Assembly (NCBI GenBank): GCA_028023455.1
Contig: JAQFVV010000073.1
Coordinates: forward strand, 1,035,001-1,099,000
Reading direction: 5' to 3'
Source of the DNA: Epiperipatus broadwayi
Lineage: Eukaryota > Onychophora > Udeonychophora > Euonychophora > Peripatidae
Length of the DNA: 64,000 nucleotides
The translations under genes and the position numbers were made by a program. Below are positions 51,075 to 62,965 of this stretch, in pieces (position 1 is the stretch's first letter; every line of letters starts with the position of its first letter). The notes under the pieces were generated by a model. It saw only the letters and a program-made list of their open reading frames with translations, was not told where the DNA came from and ran no database searches.

Positions 51075-51997
51075 ATAACGAAACTTAAATATATTCCAAA
51101 CAATGGTAAACAATTTATAATATAATATAAATAAAAACTCATAAAGAAATATTTTCAATTATATTCATAATCATTAACAACTCAACTTTCAAAATTGAAT
51201 CATCTATTACCAACCGGAAACACATGTCGATTTAAATATCCCACAATTCATTAATCCTAACATTTGCTGACTGTCTGTTTATTATCATATTTTTATACCT
51301 ACCAATAAAAACTGCCTCTTTAATTTTTCTTTTTTCATTATCTCTCTCTTGGCCTAAAATTTTTATTTTGTTTATATCAAAATCAAATTTACAATTACAA
51401 TTTCTATCATGATCATAAAAAACAGATTCAGTATATTACTTGATTTCATTATTATTATCATTACATATCTGTGTATTTTTCAAAACTCTTTTATACAACA
51501 ATTTATGTTCTTTAATTCTTTTCTCCATATTACATCTAGATTACCCCACATATGATAACTTACACCCACAAAAAATTCTATAAATTATATTACATTATTT
51601 TTTTCTAACTTATCTTTTGAATTATTAACCATTCTATTTAAATTACCCGATCCATAAAATGAAACATTATATATACTATTATAAACTTTTTTCATAAATT
51701 TTACTTGATTATTATTATAAAAAGGCAAAGAAATCCACTTCTTACTCTCAATTTTTTCATTACCAGTATTCCTATTAATTTTCTTGCTAAATTGACAAAC
51801 CACTTGATAACTTTTTTTTATATTATAACCCACACTTCATAATTCACTTACATAATTTTCAAGATTTTTCTTTTTATCACATACATATTTACACAAAATA
51901 TTATTTCTATGTAAAAAAGACCCAAAACCAGCCATTTGTAATTATGTGGTCCTTTAGATAAATATGGAATATACCCTCTCGTTTCAATAGCTTTAAT
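51075..51997 (-). pseudogene. Inverted second copy of the Penelope RT end and GIY-YIG domain
   Basis: On the minus strand it repeats the coding order of the right arm: the RT C-terminus, an open block of 82 codons (51833-51585) with NNQVKFMKKVYNS and NLNRMVNNSKDK, then SYVG followed by a stop, NMEKRIKEHKLLYK, HDRNCNCKFDFD and KRKIKEAVFIG. It has its own shifts and stops, different in part from the right arm, so the two arms have decayed independently since duplication. Confidence 0.85.
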
Positions 51998-51998
51998 A

Positions 51999-53406
51999 GA
52001 ATAATTTTGGATTTTGGAGGGTCTTTTATGTATAAGACTAGTAAATATATAGTTAAATTTTTACAGGATTCACTTGGATTTGAAAAATATTCTGTAACGT
52101 CATCATTTGATTTTGTTAAAAAAAATTAAAGATTTAAGTTTGGACTGTGATGATGTTTTAGTTTTACTGGATCTTTCTGAGATGTATGGATCTATTGATA
52201 GACTTGATTCAATTAAGATAATTCATCAAGCTTTATTGGAGAAGAAAGTGGATAATCAATTAATATGTTTTCTGATGAAGGCTTTAAATTTTATTGAACA
52301 AAATATTGTTGCATCCTTTAATGGTAAATTTTATAAGATGAGTAAAGGATGGTCAATGGGATTACCAATGGTGGCACAGTTATGCAGTTTTGTTTTGTCA
52401 TATTATGAAGAAAAGATTTTAAACAAATTTATATTTATGGGAAATATTAAGATATATACAAGATATGTGGATGATATTTTTGTATGTGCTTCTTCAGAAA
52501 TGATTGATAAAATTTTTGATGAATATAATAAATTAAAAGGTCTTAACTGGACTATGGAGAAAGAATATAATAACAGTATTAAATATTTAGATTTGATGAT
52601 TTCAAGGAACAATAATATGATTGACTATAAATTGTTTATTAAACCTATTGAAATGAGAGGGTATATTCCATATTTATCTAAAGTGCCACATAATTACAAA
52701 ATGGTTGGTTTTGGGTCTTTTTTACATAGAAATAATATTTTGTGTAAATATGCATGTGATAAAAAGAAAAATATTGAAAATTATGTAAGTGAATTATTAA
52801 GTGTGGGTTATAATATAAAAGAAATTTATCAAGTAGTTTGTTAATTTAGTAAGAAAATTAATAGGATTACTGGTGATGAAAAAATTGAGAGTAAGAAGTG
52901 GATTTCTTTGCCTTTTTATAATAATAATCAAGTAAAATTTATAAAAAAAGTTTATAATAGTATATATAATGTTTCATTTTATGGATCGGGTAATTTAAAT
53001 AGAATGGTTAATAATTCAAAAGATAAATTAGAAAAAAAAATAATGTAATATAATTTATAGAATTTTTTGTGGGTGTAACTTATCATATGTGAGGTAATCT
53101 AGATGTAATATGGAGAAAAGAATTAAAGAACATAAATTGTTGTATAAAAGAGTTTTGAAAAATGTACAGATATGTAATGATAATAATAATGAAATCAAGT
53201 TATATACGGAATCTGTTTTTTATGATCATGATAGGAATTGTAATTGTAAATTTGATTTTGATATAAACAAAATAAAAATTTTAGGCCAAGAGAGAGATAA
53301 TGAAAAAAGAAAAATTAAAGAGGCAGTTTTTATTGGTAGGTATAAAAATACGATAATAAACAGACAGTCAGCAAATGTTAGGATTAATGAATTGTGGGAT
53401 ATTTAA
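51999..53406 (+). pseudogene. Penelope-like reverse transcriptase plus GIY-YIG endonuclease (broken frame)
   Basis: Starts at the inner edge of the left arm with SKYIVKFLQDSLGFEKYS, shifts at an A run near 52120, then is open for 245 codons (52107-52844). Numbering from that ATG: motif A LLDLSEMYGSI (20-30), motif B GWSMGLPMVAQL (81-92), catalytic YVDD (120-123), then GLNWTMEKEYNNSIKYLDL, the family's conserved post-catalytic strand. Stop and shift at about 52842 and 53045, then the nuclease: IYRIF, CGC, SYV, a stop, NMEKRIKEHKLLYK (53110 on), HDRNCNCKFD and the glutamate in KRKIKEAVFIGR. The last 98 codons (53110-53406) are open. Penelope proteins insert by target-primed reverse transcription using the GIY-YIG nick. 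Three or more breaks make this copy inactive, but it is fairly young. Confidence 0.88.
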
Positions 53407-53563
53407 ATCGACATGTGTTTCCGGTTGGTAATAGATGATTCCATTTTGAAAGTTGAGTTGATAATGATTATGAATATAATCAAAAATATTTCTTTATGAG
53501 TTTTTATTTATATTATATTATAAATTGTTTACCGTTGTTTGGAATATATTTAAGTTTCGTTAT

Positions 53564-54687
53564 AAAAAAAAGTAAATGTGGTTTAATTGCTTGAGAGTCA
53601 AATACCAAAAGTGACCAGTTGAGCTTTAATCCAGTAAGTTTTACCTTTTGTGTGTTCATTCTATGATTGTGCTAAATCACCCATAGCAATTATAATATAT
53701 TTGGCACAAATTAAAGAAACCTGTTTTTAAAAAACTAAAATGTGCTGTACTACTTAAGTAAATAATTCTTTTATTTTCTTTTTTTTTTAATAATGTAATG
53801 AATTATTTAATAATGAACTTTAGATTCAGTATAACATTATAAAACTAATCAAATAAAATTAAAGACTTGTTTGATGATAATTATTTTTATCGCCCTTGTT
53901 TGTAGTACTACATTTTCTAGCCACTAAACTTACCTTTGCATTGAAATCTTAATATGCATCTATTTGAGAAAATTGTTTACTAATAATCTCAATAAATTCA
54001 AAATATAATGGCTTCTTGGCAAAAGAAAGTATATTTATTGAACTTTCTTTTTTGACTTTGATGACTTCATTATTTAAAAAACTTAGAAAAAGTAAAATGA
54101 TTGTGTTGAATCATTGTGTAAATGCTTTTCTTTTTCATTTATAAATTTATTATAGAATTACTTCATAGCACTTTTCATTATGATATACTATTTGAAAGTT
54201 GAAAATGGATGTTAAATGTTTTTAAGTCCAAATTGATGATGTTTTGATTTACAAAATATTCACTGTGCTTCAGAATTCTATTTTTCAGAATTGTATTCTA
54301 TCTTAAATTCTTTTTAATATAGATGGTGTATTTTCATATTAAATCTATTTTCTAATTATATTATTTTTTGCAAATATTTGAAACATCACCATTTGTATTC
54401 TCCTATTTAATCCCAAAATGTCACTGTATTTTGATCTTAAAAAAATTCTTTAATTAGACATTGGATATTCTTATTTTTTCAATAATTTGATTAAACAATT
54501 ATGATTATTAGTTGCCAACACATCAACATTAACATCTGGAAATTATATAAATAATATTTCTCCATAATAAAATACCATCTGCAGTCAAAGATACATTCAT
54601 TATTGGGATGAAGATGTCCATCCACAATATTGCATGTTATCTTTTTATTATTTTCACTATCAACTTTTATAAACTTTAGAATTTTTT
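53564..54687. other. AT-rich DNA with no gene seen
   Basis: Noncoding, AT-rich; nothing structured recognised. Confidence 0.5.
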
Positions 54688-54890
54688 AATGTACACCTTT
54701 ACCCACTTAGTACTTGGCCTTTAACAAGGATTCACAATAGCAATATCTAACCATTATTTTCATTTACAATCGTTTATTCATTATAACAATAGTACAAAAA
54801 AAATTAAGAAAGAATTTTGGCAGCCATTTTAAAATACTGATGACATCATAGAATAGTTATTAAAGTCATCTCATCCAAAAGCAAAATAGT
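54688..54890 (-). repeat. Second copy of the 4.91-kb dispersed repeat
   Basis: Reverse-complement match to 4913-5134: GTACACCTTTACCCACTTAG at this end, GGCAGCCATTTTAAA in the middle, CTGATGACATCATAG and CCAAAAGCAAAATAGT at the other end. About 70% identity. Confidence 0.6.
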
Positions 54891-56077
54891 GACTTTCATG
54901 CTGAAATTGTAGGCACATATTTTATTCATAAAACACAGAGTCACAGTGCTGCATTCAATATTTTGATTATAAGCTTAAAATATGATTATTATGGTATTTT
55001 ATTTAATTTTCATTCACTTTTTTTTATGAGACAGTTAATACATCATTAATAACATATCCAAATTAATATTTTTATTGTTAATGACTATAAAAGCAAAAAA
55101 ATAAAAAGGTTTATTCTGTATGTAAATGTAAATCAACACTGTACTGTAAAAATAGCAAATTCGTTCAGCATAAAATTAAAAATGTACAGTACATATATTA
55201 GCAAAAATAGTCATCAATCGATTTGGAATCAAATTTTTTCTGTCAAATCGAAACTGCTGACATCAACTAATCTAAAATATTTTCCATATAAAAAAGTAGG
55301 AAGCAAAGAGACAAAAACAGTTTCAGGTTTATACAATTAACATCAAAAATTAGTAAATGTAATTTAAAAATAACACTCTGCTTTTTCAATTTAAAATCAT
55401 CTCGTATTTTTTTCCTGATATCCAAAGCAATGGTCACATTATCTCACGTTTCAAAAAAAATTAAGTACCAAGAAAAAATTATAAATTTCATTTGGCATAA
55501 AACTAAAAATAATTTTTGGTCATCTGTACCATCAATATTAAATTTTAAATTGTTTTACAATATAAATATTAGCTAAGATATCAGACAATCAATTTTGGAT
55601 TAAAATATTTACAAATGCTAATTTCATTCAAATCGGAATTACTATCCATCATATTTGAATTGCATTTTTGGAAAAAAAATGTGAGGACGATTTTATCTAA
55701 TTAATAATAAATTGTATATGATAAAAATACAATACAAATAAGGTGAATAAGATTAATGCCATTAATTTTTACTTAAATAGTACATAACTCTGCCATCAAA
55801 ATGTATTGCGCTATTCAACAAATTGCTAAATATTACAAAAACATGACTCTCACAATTGATAAAAGTAACATGTAATGCCCAAAAAACGCATTATAGCTAT
55901 GTATTTGTTTATTTAGATCAGCACAGTACACACTGTAACAAAAGCCTTAAATATTAGTTACAATATCTAAACTCAGAATGTATTAGATTTTTTTTTCAAT
56001 ACCTGATTTTTTATTAATAATTGACTGTAATTGTTTTTGTAACATTGTATGTTTATTTGACACTTTTTACACTTCTG

Positions 56078-56078
<1 letters not shown>
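54891..56078. other. AT-rich DNA with no gene seen
   Basis: Two stretches near 55190-55270 and 55560-55650 look loosely similar (GATTTGGAATCAAA / TTTTGGATTAAAA contexts), perhaps an old duplication. No coding or RNA feature. Confidence 0.4.
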
Positions 56079-56162
<84 letters not shown>

Positions 56163-56209
56163 CATCATCATCATCATCATCATCAACAACAACAACATTA
56201 TTATTATTA
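56079..56209. repeat. (TTA)n/(ATC)n/(AAC)n compound microsatellite
   Basis: TTA run, then 8 ATC units, 4-5 AAC units and TTA again. Poly-Leu/Ser and poly-Asn/Asp open frames here are artefacts. Confidence 0.97.
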
Positions 56210-56484
56210 ATATTTGTCTTTTTCTTTTGGAGTTGGATGACTATACACATTTGTGCATGTTTGCTATTCTAGATACATGTATATATTATAATTACAATAG
56301 TTAATTAGATTGAAACTTAATCAAGCAAATTTCAGATTTTTCAAGAGCACCTTTCTATTTAGAATGCAAGTAATCTGCACACTGGTGCATGATATTTAGC
56401 CTTACATTGACCAAAAGCCTCTCATACTCAAGGTAGACATTGACTACATATATCAGAGAATTGATATTATATAGGGTTAGCTAA

Positions 56485-56712
56485 TCATGGAGTAGGTTTG
56501 AGCAGGTGCATGGATAGAGCTCTGTTAGATAAAGTTAAGAATACAATAACAAAGTGTGTGGATGGTGTTGTGAGAGCTTCTAAAGAAATGTTGGAGCATC
56601 TCCATAATTTAAATATGTTCTTTAAAGAAAGTGAAGAGGAAAACATAAAAATCAATTTGAAAAAGAGTATTATAGCTGTTAAAGAGATACCATTTATGTG
56701 TACTCTTAGATA
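56485..56712 (+). pseudogene. Ty3/gypsy reverse transcriptase relic
   Basis: The plus-strand frame (from ATG 56498) reads ITKCVDGVVRASKEMLEHL, then NLNMFFKESEEENIKINLKK and VKEIPFMCTL to TAA at 56710-56712. This is the region around the catalytic YVDD of gypsy-type RTs: here CVDG, so the second catalytic Asp is lost, followed by the EHL...F......IKIN.KK...EI.FLG pattern. Only about 70 codons remain, with no LTR, protease or integrase nearby. Assignment is from pattern memory and reasonably good. Confidence 0.62.
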
Positions 56713-56769
56713 AACATTAAGCTGCAGATAATTACAGATGCACACGCACACACAAATCGCTGTGCACAA

Positions 56770-58260
56770 ACTGCAGTTAAATATAATAATAATGAAATTA
56801 AATAGATATCATCCAGTTGAAAGAATTTTTAGCTTTTTAGATTACGATATTTAGGATATTCAATCTTTTATTAAAACTTTCCAGAAGCTTTCAACTCTAA
56901 AGTCTCTGAGATTATGTTGTTGTTTTTTTTATCATCCAGGTTTTTTTATGTAGTTGTTGTTTACAGTTGTGTTTGAATCGTAAAAATTACTTCTTTTTTT
57001 TTTCAAAACAAGTTATGATTGTATATATATAATCTTAAATCTTTGATAGCCCTGTCTGGAAAACAAAAAAAAATTATTTGTATAGTTCAAAATGAGCAAA
57101 AATATCACTGCTCTAAGTAGAAACATTTCACTAAAAGCTTTATTTATATAAAATGCTCACACTTACTCTTTGGTTCGTCTGAATCATGCTTAGCTTATCT
57201 CATATGAAAACTGCGTTTGTTTGTTCGTAGGAGTCTCATTCTGTATAAATTTCAAATGTGTACGAGCTCACACTTCATTTGAAAATCTTGGTCACTTATT
57301 ATTACCATCTTTCCATTAAACTTGGTTTGTTAAATGTTTACATTGCTTTATTAATTAAAAAATAACTTTTTAAACTCATAAATATTCAAAATTATCGCCA
57401 GACAACTTTAGATGGGGGTAAATCTATTGTCAAAAACTTAATCATTTCAATTTAGTTTAAAATGTTTTCTATTGTTTTTTAAATTCACTTCTTCAAGGAT
57501 GTTTCCAATATTTGCTTTTATTTTTCATTGAATATTGATTTTTAAAGTGGTTTTTATGTTAATTTTTCTTCGAACTTTCCATTTTAAAAATATCAGATAA
57601 GATAACTTCTAAATATATTGTTTTATGCAAAATAATTATCACTTCAAATAAATAGAAATATTAAGTTAAAGACTAGTTTTTTGTATGCATGTTCGAGATG
57701 AGTGACTAACTTCTTTACTGCTATTTTAGAATACAAAATTCTTAAACAAAAAAAAATAATAATGCACATTTCATTGTTATTTTATTGATCGAATTTTTTA
57801 TTTTTCTGTTATAAAACAGAATTTGAAATATTTTTCTATAAATAATCTTTACTATAGATTTGAATATTTCAAACTATTTTCAACAATAAATATTTAATGA
57901 TTATAATACCAAAATACATATATATATATAGTATAATGATATATTATTACAATAATTTCGAATTGTGTACATATGTATTCAAATCACGTGATACGTTTTT
58001 CCACAAAAGCAATCAGTCAGTGGAAAAATAAATAAATAGAGGGAAGGGGAGAGAAAAATTTTTTCTTTTTATATATATATTTTTGTTTTGTTTTCGGAAT
58101 TAGGTAAAATCACAATAGTTTATAAATAACGCTGAAATGGAAACAATGTTTTTATCTAATTTTTGAAGGTTTTGAAACTTTTTTTTAAAAAAAAAAATGT
58201 ATATAAATAACTTTGTTTTGACTGTCTTTTTTTTTTCAAACTTTTATTTTATTTTTCATA
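56770..58260. other. AT-rich DNA with no gene seen
   Basis: Nothing coding recognised between the gypsy relic and the tRNA. Poly-T/A runs and a short (TA)n at about 57918-57930. Confidence 0.5.
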
Positions 58261-58267
58261 TGTCAAA

Positions 58268-58339
58268 TATGTTGATCGGGAAGCGAACCCGGGCCAGCTG
58301 CTTGGAAGGCAGCTATGCTAACCACTAGGCCATCAACAC
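58268..58339 (-). tRNA. tRNA-Gly (anticodon UCC)
   Basis: The 72-nt minus-strand cloverleaf has acceptor GTGTTGA/TCAACAT (7 pairs, the first G-U), D arm with GGCCTAGTGGTTAGCATAG (A box), anticodon stem GCTGC/GCAGC with loop CTTCCAA (anticodon TCC), and T arm CCGGG-TTCGCTT-CCCGA with one C-A mismatch (B box GGTTCGCTTCC). Discriminator A. It closely follows the eukaryotic tRNA-Gly(UCC) pattern. The nearest downstream T run is only TTT, so pol III termination looks weak. The mismatch and lone position leave open a tRNA pseudogene or SINE head, but no SINE body is visible downstream. Confidence 0.78.
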
Positions 58340-59330
58340 TTGACTAAACTTTTATTTTTATCATTAAAATCTATAAATAAGTTTAAAGCTTTGGTACTTC
58401 TAGGTATATAATATCCACCACACTAGAACAAATGGTACAATTTACACTTATTTGTCTGACTGATTGCTATAATATGAGACTTTCTACCATGAATCACCTT
58501 AGGTCCAAAGCAGCAAATTGAAGATCAGAAATTTGTGTCAGATAGCTGAAAATTTCCGAAGAAAGCTCAGAATTTTTTCCAAGTAAATGGACTCACAATT
58601 CAACTAGCGATCAAATATTGCTCAAAAAATATATTTGTAGATAGTTTTAGATGATGGATAAGTCTTCTTATCAACTGGATTTATAGGTAAAGTGTTGATA
58701 ATTCAAAAAGAATAGCTACAATTTCCTAATAATAAAGTGTACCATGCTCTAGTAAACACTGAGATCATTTTTCAGATTTATCTTGAATCATTCTGGTACA
58801 GAGCATTTATATTTTCATCTATTTTAATGGTAGTATATTCTGTATATAGTCAACTATATATAATTGATTCACAGTTCTGATAATTCTTGATTGTAAAGAC
58901 TGAGCATTATATTCATCTTAAACTATTCCAATATTACAGGGTACAAAGAAGTTCCATTAAAGCAATTATTAAGAAACAAATACTTATTTTTCGTTTTTAC
59001 ATATATTAAAATTTCTACGGGAAAGATTATTATTATTTTTTTCTCAATATATTTTTTTACATTATAAATAGACATTTTTGTTAACAAACTCTCATTAGTC
59101 AGCTAAAAGATAAAAGCAAAATTTGGAAACAAAACAATTGGTATTTGACATTCTCACATAAAAGACTATATGTAGAATTTTATTTAACATTGGACTTAAA
59201 GATAAAGAGCTGTGAAGGATTCATGTGAAAAATGAAAAAAAATATTAGTTAATGATCTAAACATAAGGCTTAGATATGAGTGTTTTAAAAGTATCTAGAT
59301 AATCAAAATAAAAGTCATAGATCATTTTTT
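58340..59330. other. AT-rich DNA with no gene seen
   Basis: No open frame of note and no repeat recognised upstream of the tRNA. Confidence 0.5.
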
Positions 59331-59331
59331 A

Positions 59332-59600
59332 GATCCCCCTCCCCTTTCTCTTTCTCTTTTTGGTTGTTATGTGGGGTTTGAGAAATCTTGCATTTTTCAA
59401 AATTTCTATTTTCCCCCAAATAATAACTCTTTTTTGGTGGGTTTGGTTTTGGGGGGGTTTTTTTTTTTTGTGTGGTGTGCCCCCCCCCCCCCCTCTCTGG
59501 GGGGGGCGCAACAACCCAAACCCAGGGGGGGGGGGGGGGGGGGGGTTACAGATAAAATATTTGTTGGGGGTGGTCTTTATTATATATCATAAATAGAGAG
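59332..59600. other. G/C homopolymer patch (possible sequencing artefact)
   Basis: Dense runs of C (13-14), G (7-8, then about 22) and T in an otherwise AT-rich region, with GGGG/CCCC blocks back to back. Short open frames here are rich in Gly, Pro and Trp only because of these runs. The pattern resembles failed consensus over a low-complexity spot. Confidence 0.55.
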
Positions 59601-60180
59601 GGGAGAGGAATACTTACCTTTTTTATCTAGATAATAGTTTGCTGATCAGGATTATATTTTTTTGGTTGGCTATGGACTGGCTATCTAAAATTAATTAAAT
59701 TCTTAATCTATTAGAAAAATCTCAATTCAATTAGCTGAGAAAAGCTTTCAGAAACTCTACTAATATTATATTTATTAAAATATTTTAACACATTTAACTT
59801 CTCTGGGGGCTGTTCTACAACTCAAAATATTCATTAAAGAGGCAAAATTACAAGATAAAATGAGTTTTTTTTTCTCAGTGTAATGAGATTACATTTTAAG
59901 AGTTATGTCTTCAGCAGTAGTTACTGAGTATCTTATATATTCAGAGATGATCTGAGAACTCACTCATAACAAGCATTAGCAAAATGCAGAAAGTACAAGC
60001 AGTATTTCTCTGCATATGTATAACTTTGTATGTATTTGAAAACTGTCTAAGAAAATAAAGAAAAAATATGTAAAAATGATAGAAAGTTAAAGTTTATTAT
60101 AATTTATACATAAACAGTAATTTATTAATTATTCACTGAAATGTACAGTATACATAAAATATAATTTAAATATGGTGTTA

Positions 60181-60462
60181 CATCATCATCATCAACCATT
60201 ATCAATCCACTGCAGGATGAAGGTCTCTCCAAGTTTAATCCATCTTCTCCAATCTTTAGCTTCTCTTCTCCACAACACCCCTGCACATTTTCTTATTTCA
60301 TCCATCCATCTCACATGTGGTCTCTTTCTGGGTCTTTTACAATCTCTTGGAATCCAGTTTAAAATTTCAATTGTCCATGTATTATCATCTCTTCTAGCAA
60401 TATGTCCAGCCCAACTCCATTTCAATCTTTTAATTTTTTTAATAAGGTCAGTAACACAACTC
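60181..60462 (-). mobile_element. RTE 3' end, strongly 5'-truncated copy
   Basis: Identical in layout to the 3' end of the 27-kb RTE and about 93% identical: CATCATCATCATCAACC tail, then the last about 85 codons. Homology stops at 60462, where the full copy continues. A short new insertion typical of aborted target-primed reverse transcription. Confidence 0.9.
60192..60425 (-). pseudogene. RTE C-terminal fragment
   Basis: Open for 77 codons with the [11 protein letters not shown] box and the terminal [13 protein letters not shown]. It lacks endonuclease and RT entirely, so it is nonfunctional despite the intact frame. Confidence 0.9.
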
Positions 60463-60625
60463 AGATATTATCATATAAAGCATTCCTTACTTATCATTTT
60501 CAAAATTTATATCCTGAAATAATATATCCCTGTCCTCATATATACTTTACCTAATATTCCCCCATAGCTCTATCTATGATAGGTTTAAATCCTCCCAGAG
60601 CACATACATAATCATGCTAACACAG

Positions 60626-60902
<277 letters not shown>

Positions 60903-62510
60903 ACCAACACATATATATGTGAACAAACAATGTAATAGCGTAGATATAGATATATCACAGTAATTTAATTTAAATTTGTTGTATTATACATTTTTTTTAT
61001 TAAAAAAAATCAATTTCTTATTTTAAATATAAAAATTGCATGTATCTATGTGTAGTCCATGTACTACTGTGATACATATGTAGCATAATGTTATTTAAAC
61101 ATTGCTGTGATTCTTAAATTTAACTTGAAATTTTGGTAAACAAGAATTATGTCATGTACACCTGTGTTGCAAGGCATGAGATAAAAATCTAAAATTGCAA
61201 ATTTAGCAATAATATTTGTTTAAAATGTATTTAATTGTGTACAATATCTACTGACCTGAAACTATTCCAGATCTTTAGGGAATTGAGACCCTCAAACTGA
61301 GTTGAAAATATCATGTTAAAATTTAAAACAAAACATTTAAATAAATTCAAAAATTAAATTATAAGATAACAAATATGTGTTAATTGATTTTCTGGCCAGT
61401 TTAAACTTAGACATGCTGGAGAAGGAAGGAATAGATTTGACATTTTCATGTGGGAAGATAACAATCTCTAGTCCCATCCTATATGCTGACTGGCATAGTA
61501 CCATCATCCTCATAAAATGGGAAATGTGCTGCCAATAGCCTGCCACAAGAAAATCACAAATAAGCCAAGCTACCTATCCAGAGAGTAAGCAGCTTGGAAG
61601 TGAAGGAGACATGAAAAGACATGGCTTGTAATGTTTATTTTTTAATAATATTATAATTAATGTTAAATCTTATTTTGATTAAAAATACTATGCAGATAAC
61701 AATAGTTAGAGGGAAAGAGGAAATAAGGATAGGAGAAAGCAGAATAAAATGTGTAGTATGCTTGAGGCTAGCAAGTAGAGAGAGCCAATTTTGAGAGGGA
61801 AATGGCAATAGCTAATTTGAAAATTTATTGTATACTCATACTCATAACAGAATAGAACCCTCAAAGCCAAAATTTAGTAGTAATAAAATGGATAACAGGA
61901 CAGACGAAGAAATAAATTGTAGAGGATGAAACTGAGAGAAAAAATGGAAGAGGAAATAAGTGAGGATTTGGAAGGAGAAAAGCTAACAAAAGTCCCATAA
62001 CCTTCAAAAAACCATCTAGGGTAATTACAGAAGAGAAGCTGAAAAGGAACATGAAAAGCAAAGTTATGTAATCCAGGAATAAAATTGTTGAAAACAATAG
62101 TACAAAGGAAGAAACATAAGGGGAATGACTATGAACCATTATGTGGAGGGAGAGCACATGGGGAGTCCCTTATACTTCAAAGTATCAGTTAAGGCAACCT
62201 CAGAAGAAAAACCCAAAAAAGGAGTTGATACAGATGCCATGTGCAAGACCCTGAACTTAGAGGAAATGATGTGAATGACACTTCAAAAGATGGAAGAAAT
62301 AAGCAAACAAGCTTGGTTAGAAGCAGAAGAGAGGAGTAGAAAGATGGAAGCTAAAGACCAGGAAGAGGCAGATAGAAGTAGAGGTGAGAAATGCATAGAA
62401 TCTCTTGGAAATCTGAAAAAGCATGGAAGAAAGAAATAAACAGATGGAGGAGAGATTAGGAAAAGGATTGAAAGGATTAAAGTGAGACTGTCCCATATAT
62501 TTCAAATGAT
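60903..62510. other. Unassigned; purine-rich segment at 61680-62470
   Basis: 61680-62470 is strongly purine-rich on the plus strand. One plus frame from about 62275 is open for about 54 codons and encodes a K/E-rich, coil-like stretch (MEEISKQAWLEAEERSRK...). It leads toward the Penelope relic at 62.5 kb, so it might be an upstream part of that element or a separate gag-like relic. Stops are frequent elsewhere. I could not assign it. Confidence 0.35.
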
Positions 62511-62665
62511 CAAGTAAATGTTATAAGAAAAATTTATAAAGGTATGTGTGATATTGCATTTTACACACCTTCTACATTAAACAAATTAATAAATAACTCC
62601 AAAGATAAAACCTCATTTATAAATAAAATTTGTGTCATTTATAAATGGATATGTAGGTGTGGCAG

Positions 62666-62742
<77 letters not shown>

Positions 62743-62965
62743 TGAATCTAGATGTACATTGGAAAAAAAAGAACTAAAGAACACTTGCTATTATTAAAAC
62801 AAGTTCAGAAATCAGAACAAAATTGCATAGTAGATAATAATATTTCAGCATCTGTTTTTATGACCATAACAAATCATGTATTTATGGTTTTGACTTCAAT
62901 TTTAATAATGTAAAAATATTGCAAATTGAAAAAATAATAATTAAATAAAAATAAAAGAAACTATG
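62505..62965 (+). pseudogene. Second Penelope relic, GIY-YIG domain split by (TA)n
   Basis: Parallel to 52920-53300 of the element at 51-53.6 kb: KIYKGMCDIAFYTPSTLN and LINNSKDK match KVYNSIYNVSFYGSGNLN and MVNNSKDK. Then VIYKWICRCGSYI runs into 74 bp of TA, after which GESRCTLEKK, TKEH and SVF follow in another frame. The TA tract replaces exactly the Tyr-Ile/Val codons of the YIG-like motif. RT is missing and later codons decay. Clearly nonfunctional. Confidence 0.78.
62667..62740. repeat. (TA)n microsatellite within a former coding motif
   Basis: 74 bp of TA. The flanks AGT and GGT are consecutive codons of the Penelope GIY-YIG motif, where about 6 bp of TATATA would have stood originally. 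Confidence 0.92.

Larger units (their letters stand above)
51075..53563 (+). mobile_element. Penelope-like retroelement with inverted 3' duplication
   Basis: The plus strand carries RT (from about 52000) and a C-terminal GIY-YIG endonuclease (to 53405). The segment 52638-53563, covering the end of RT, the nuclease and the 3' noncoding end, is present again as a reverse complement at 51075-51997, about 920 bp with roughly 93-95% identity. The arms are separated by about 640 bp of RT. Penelope elements characteristically carry terminal repeats in direct or inverted layout, and this is the inverted type. The N-terminus before 52000 is missing, so the copy is not complete. (TA)n lies just left of the element. 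Confidence 0.9.

Noticed and set aside
52403-52612. 69-codon minus-strand open frame
   Set aside because: Antisense to the Penelope RT core, no motif.
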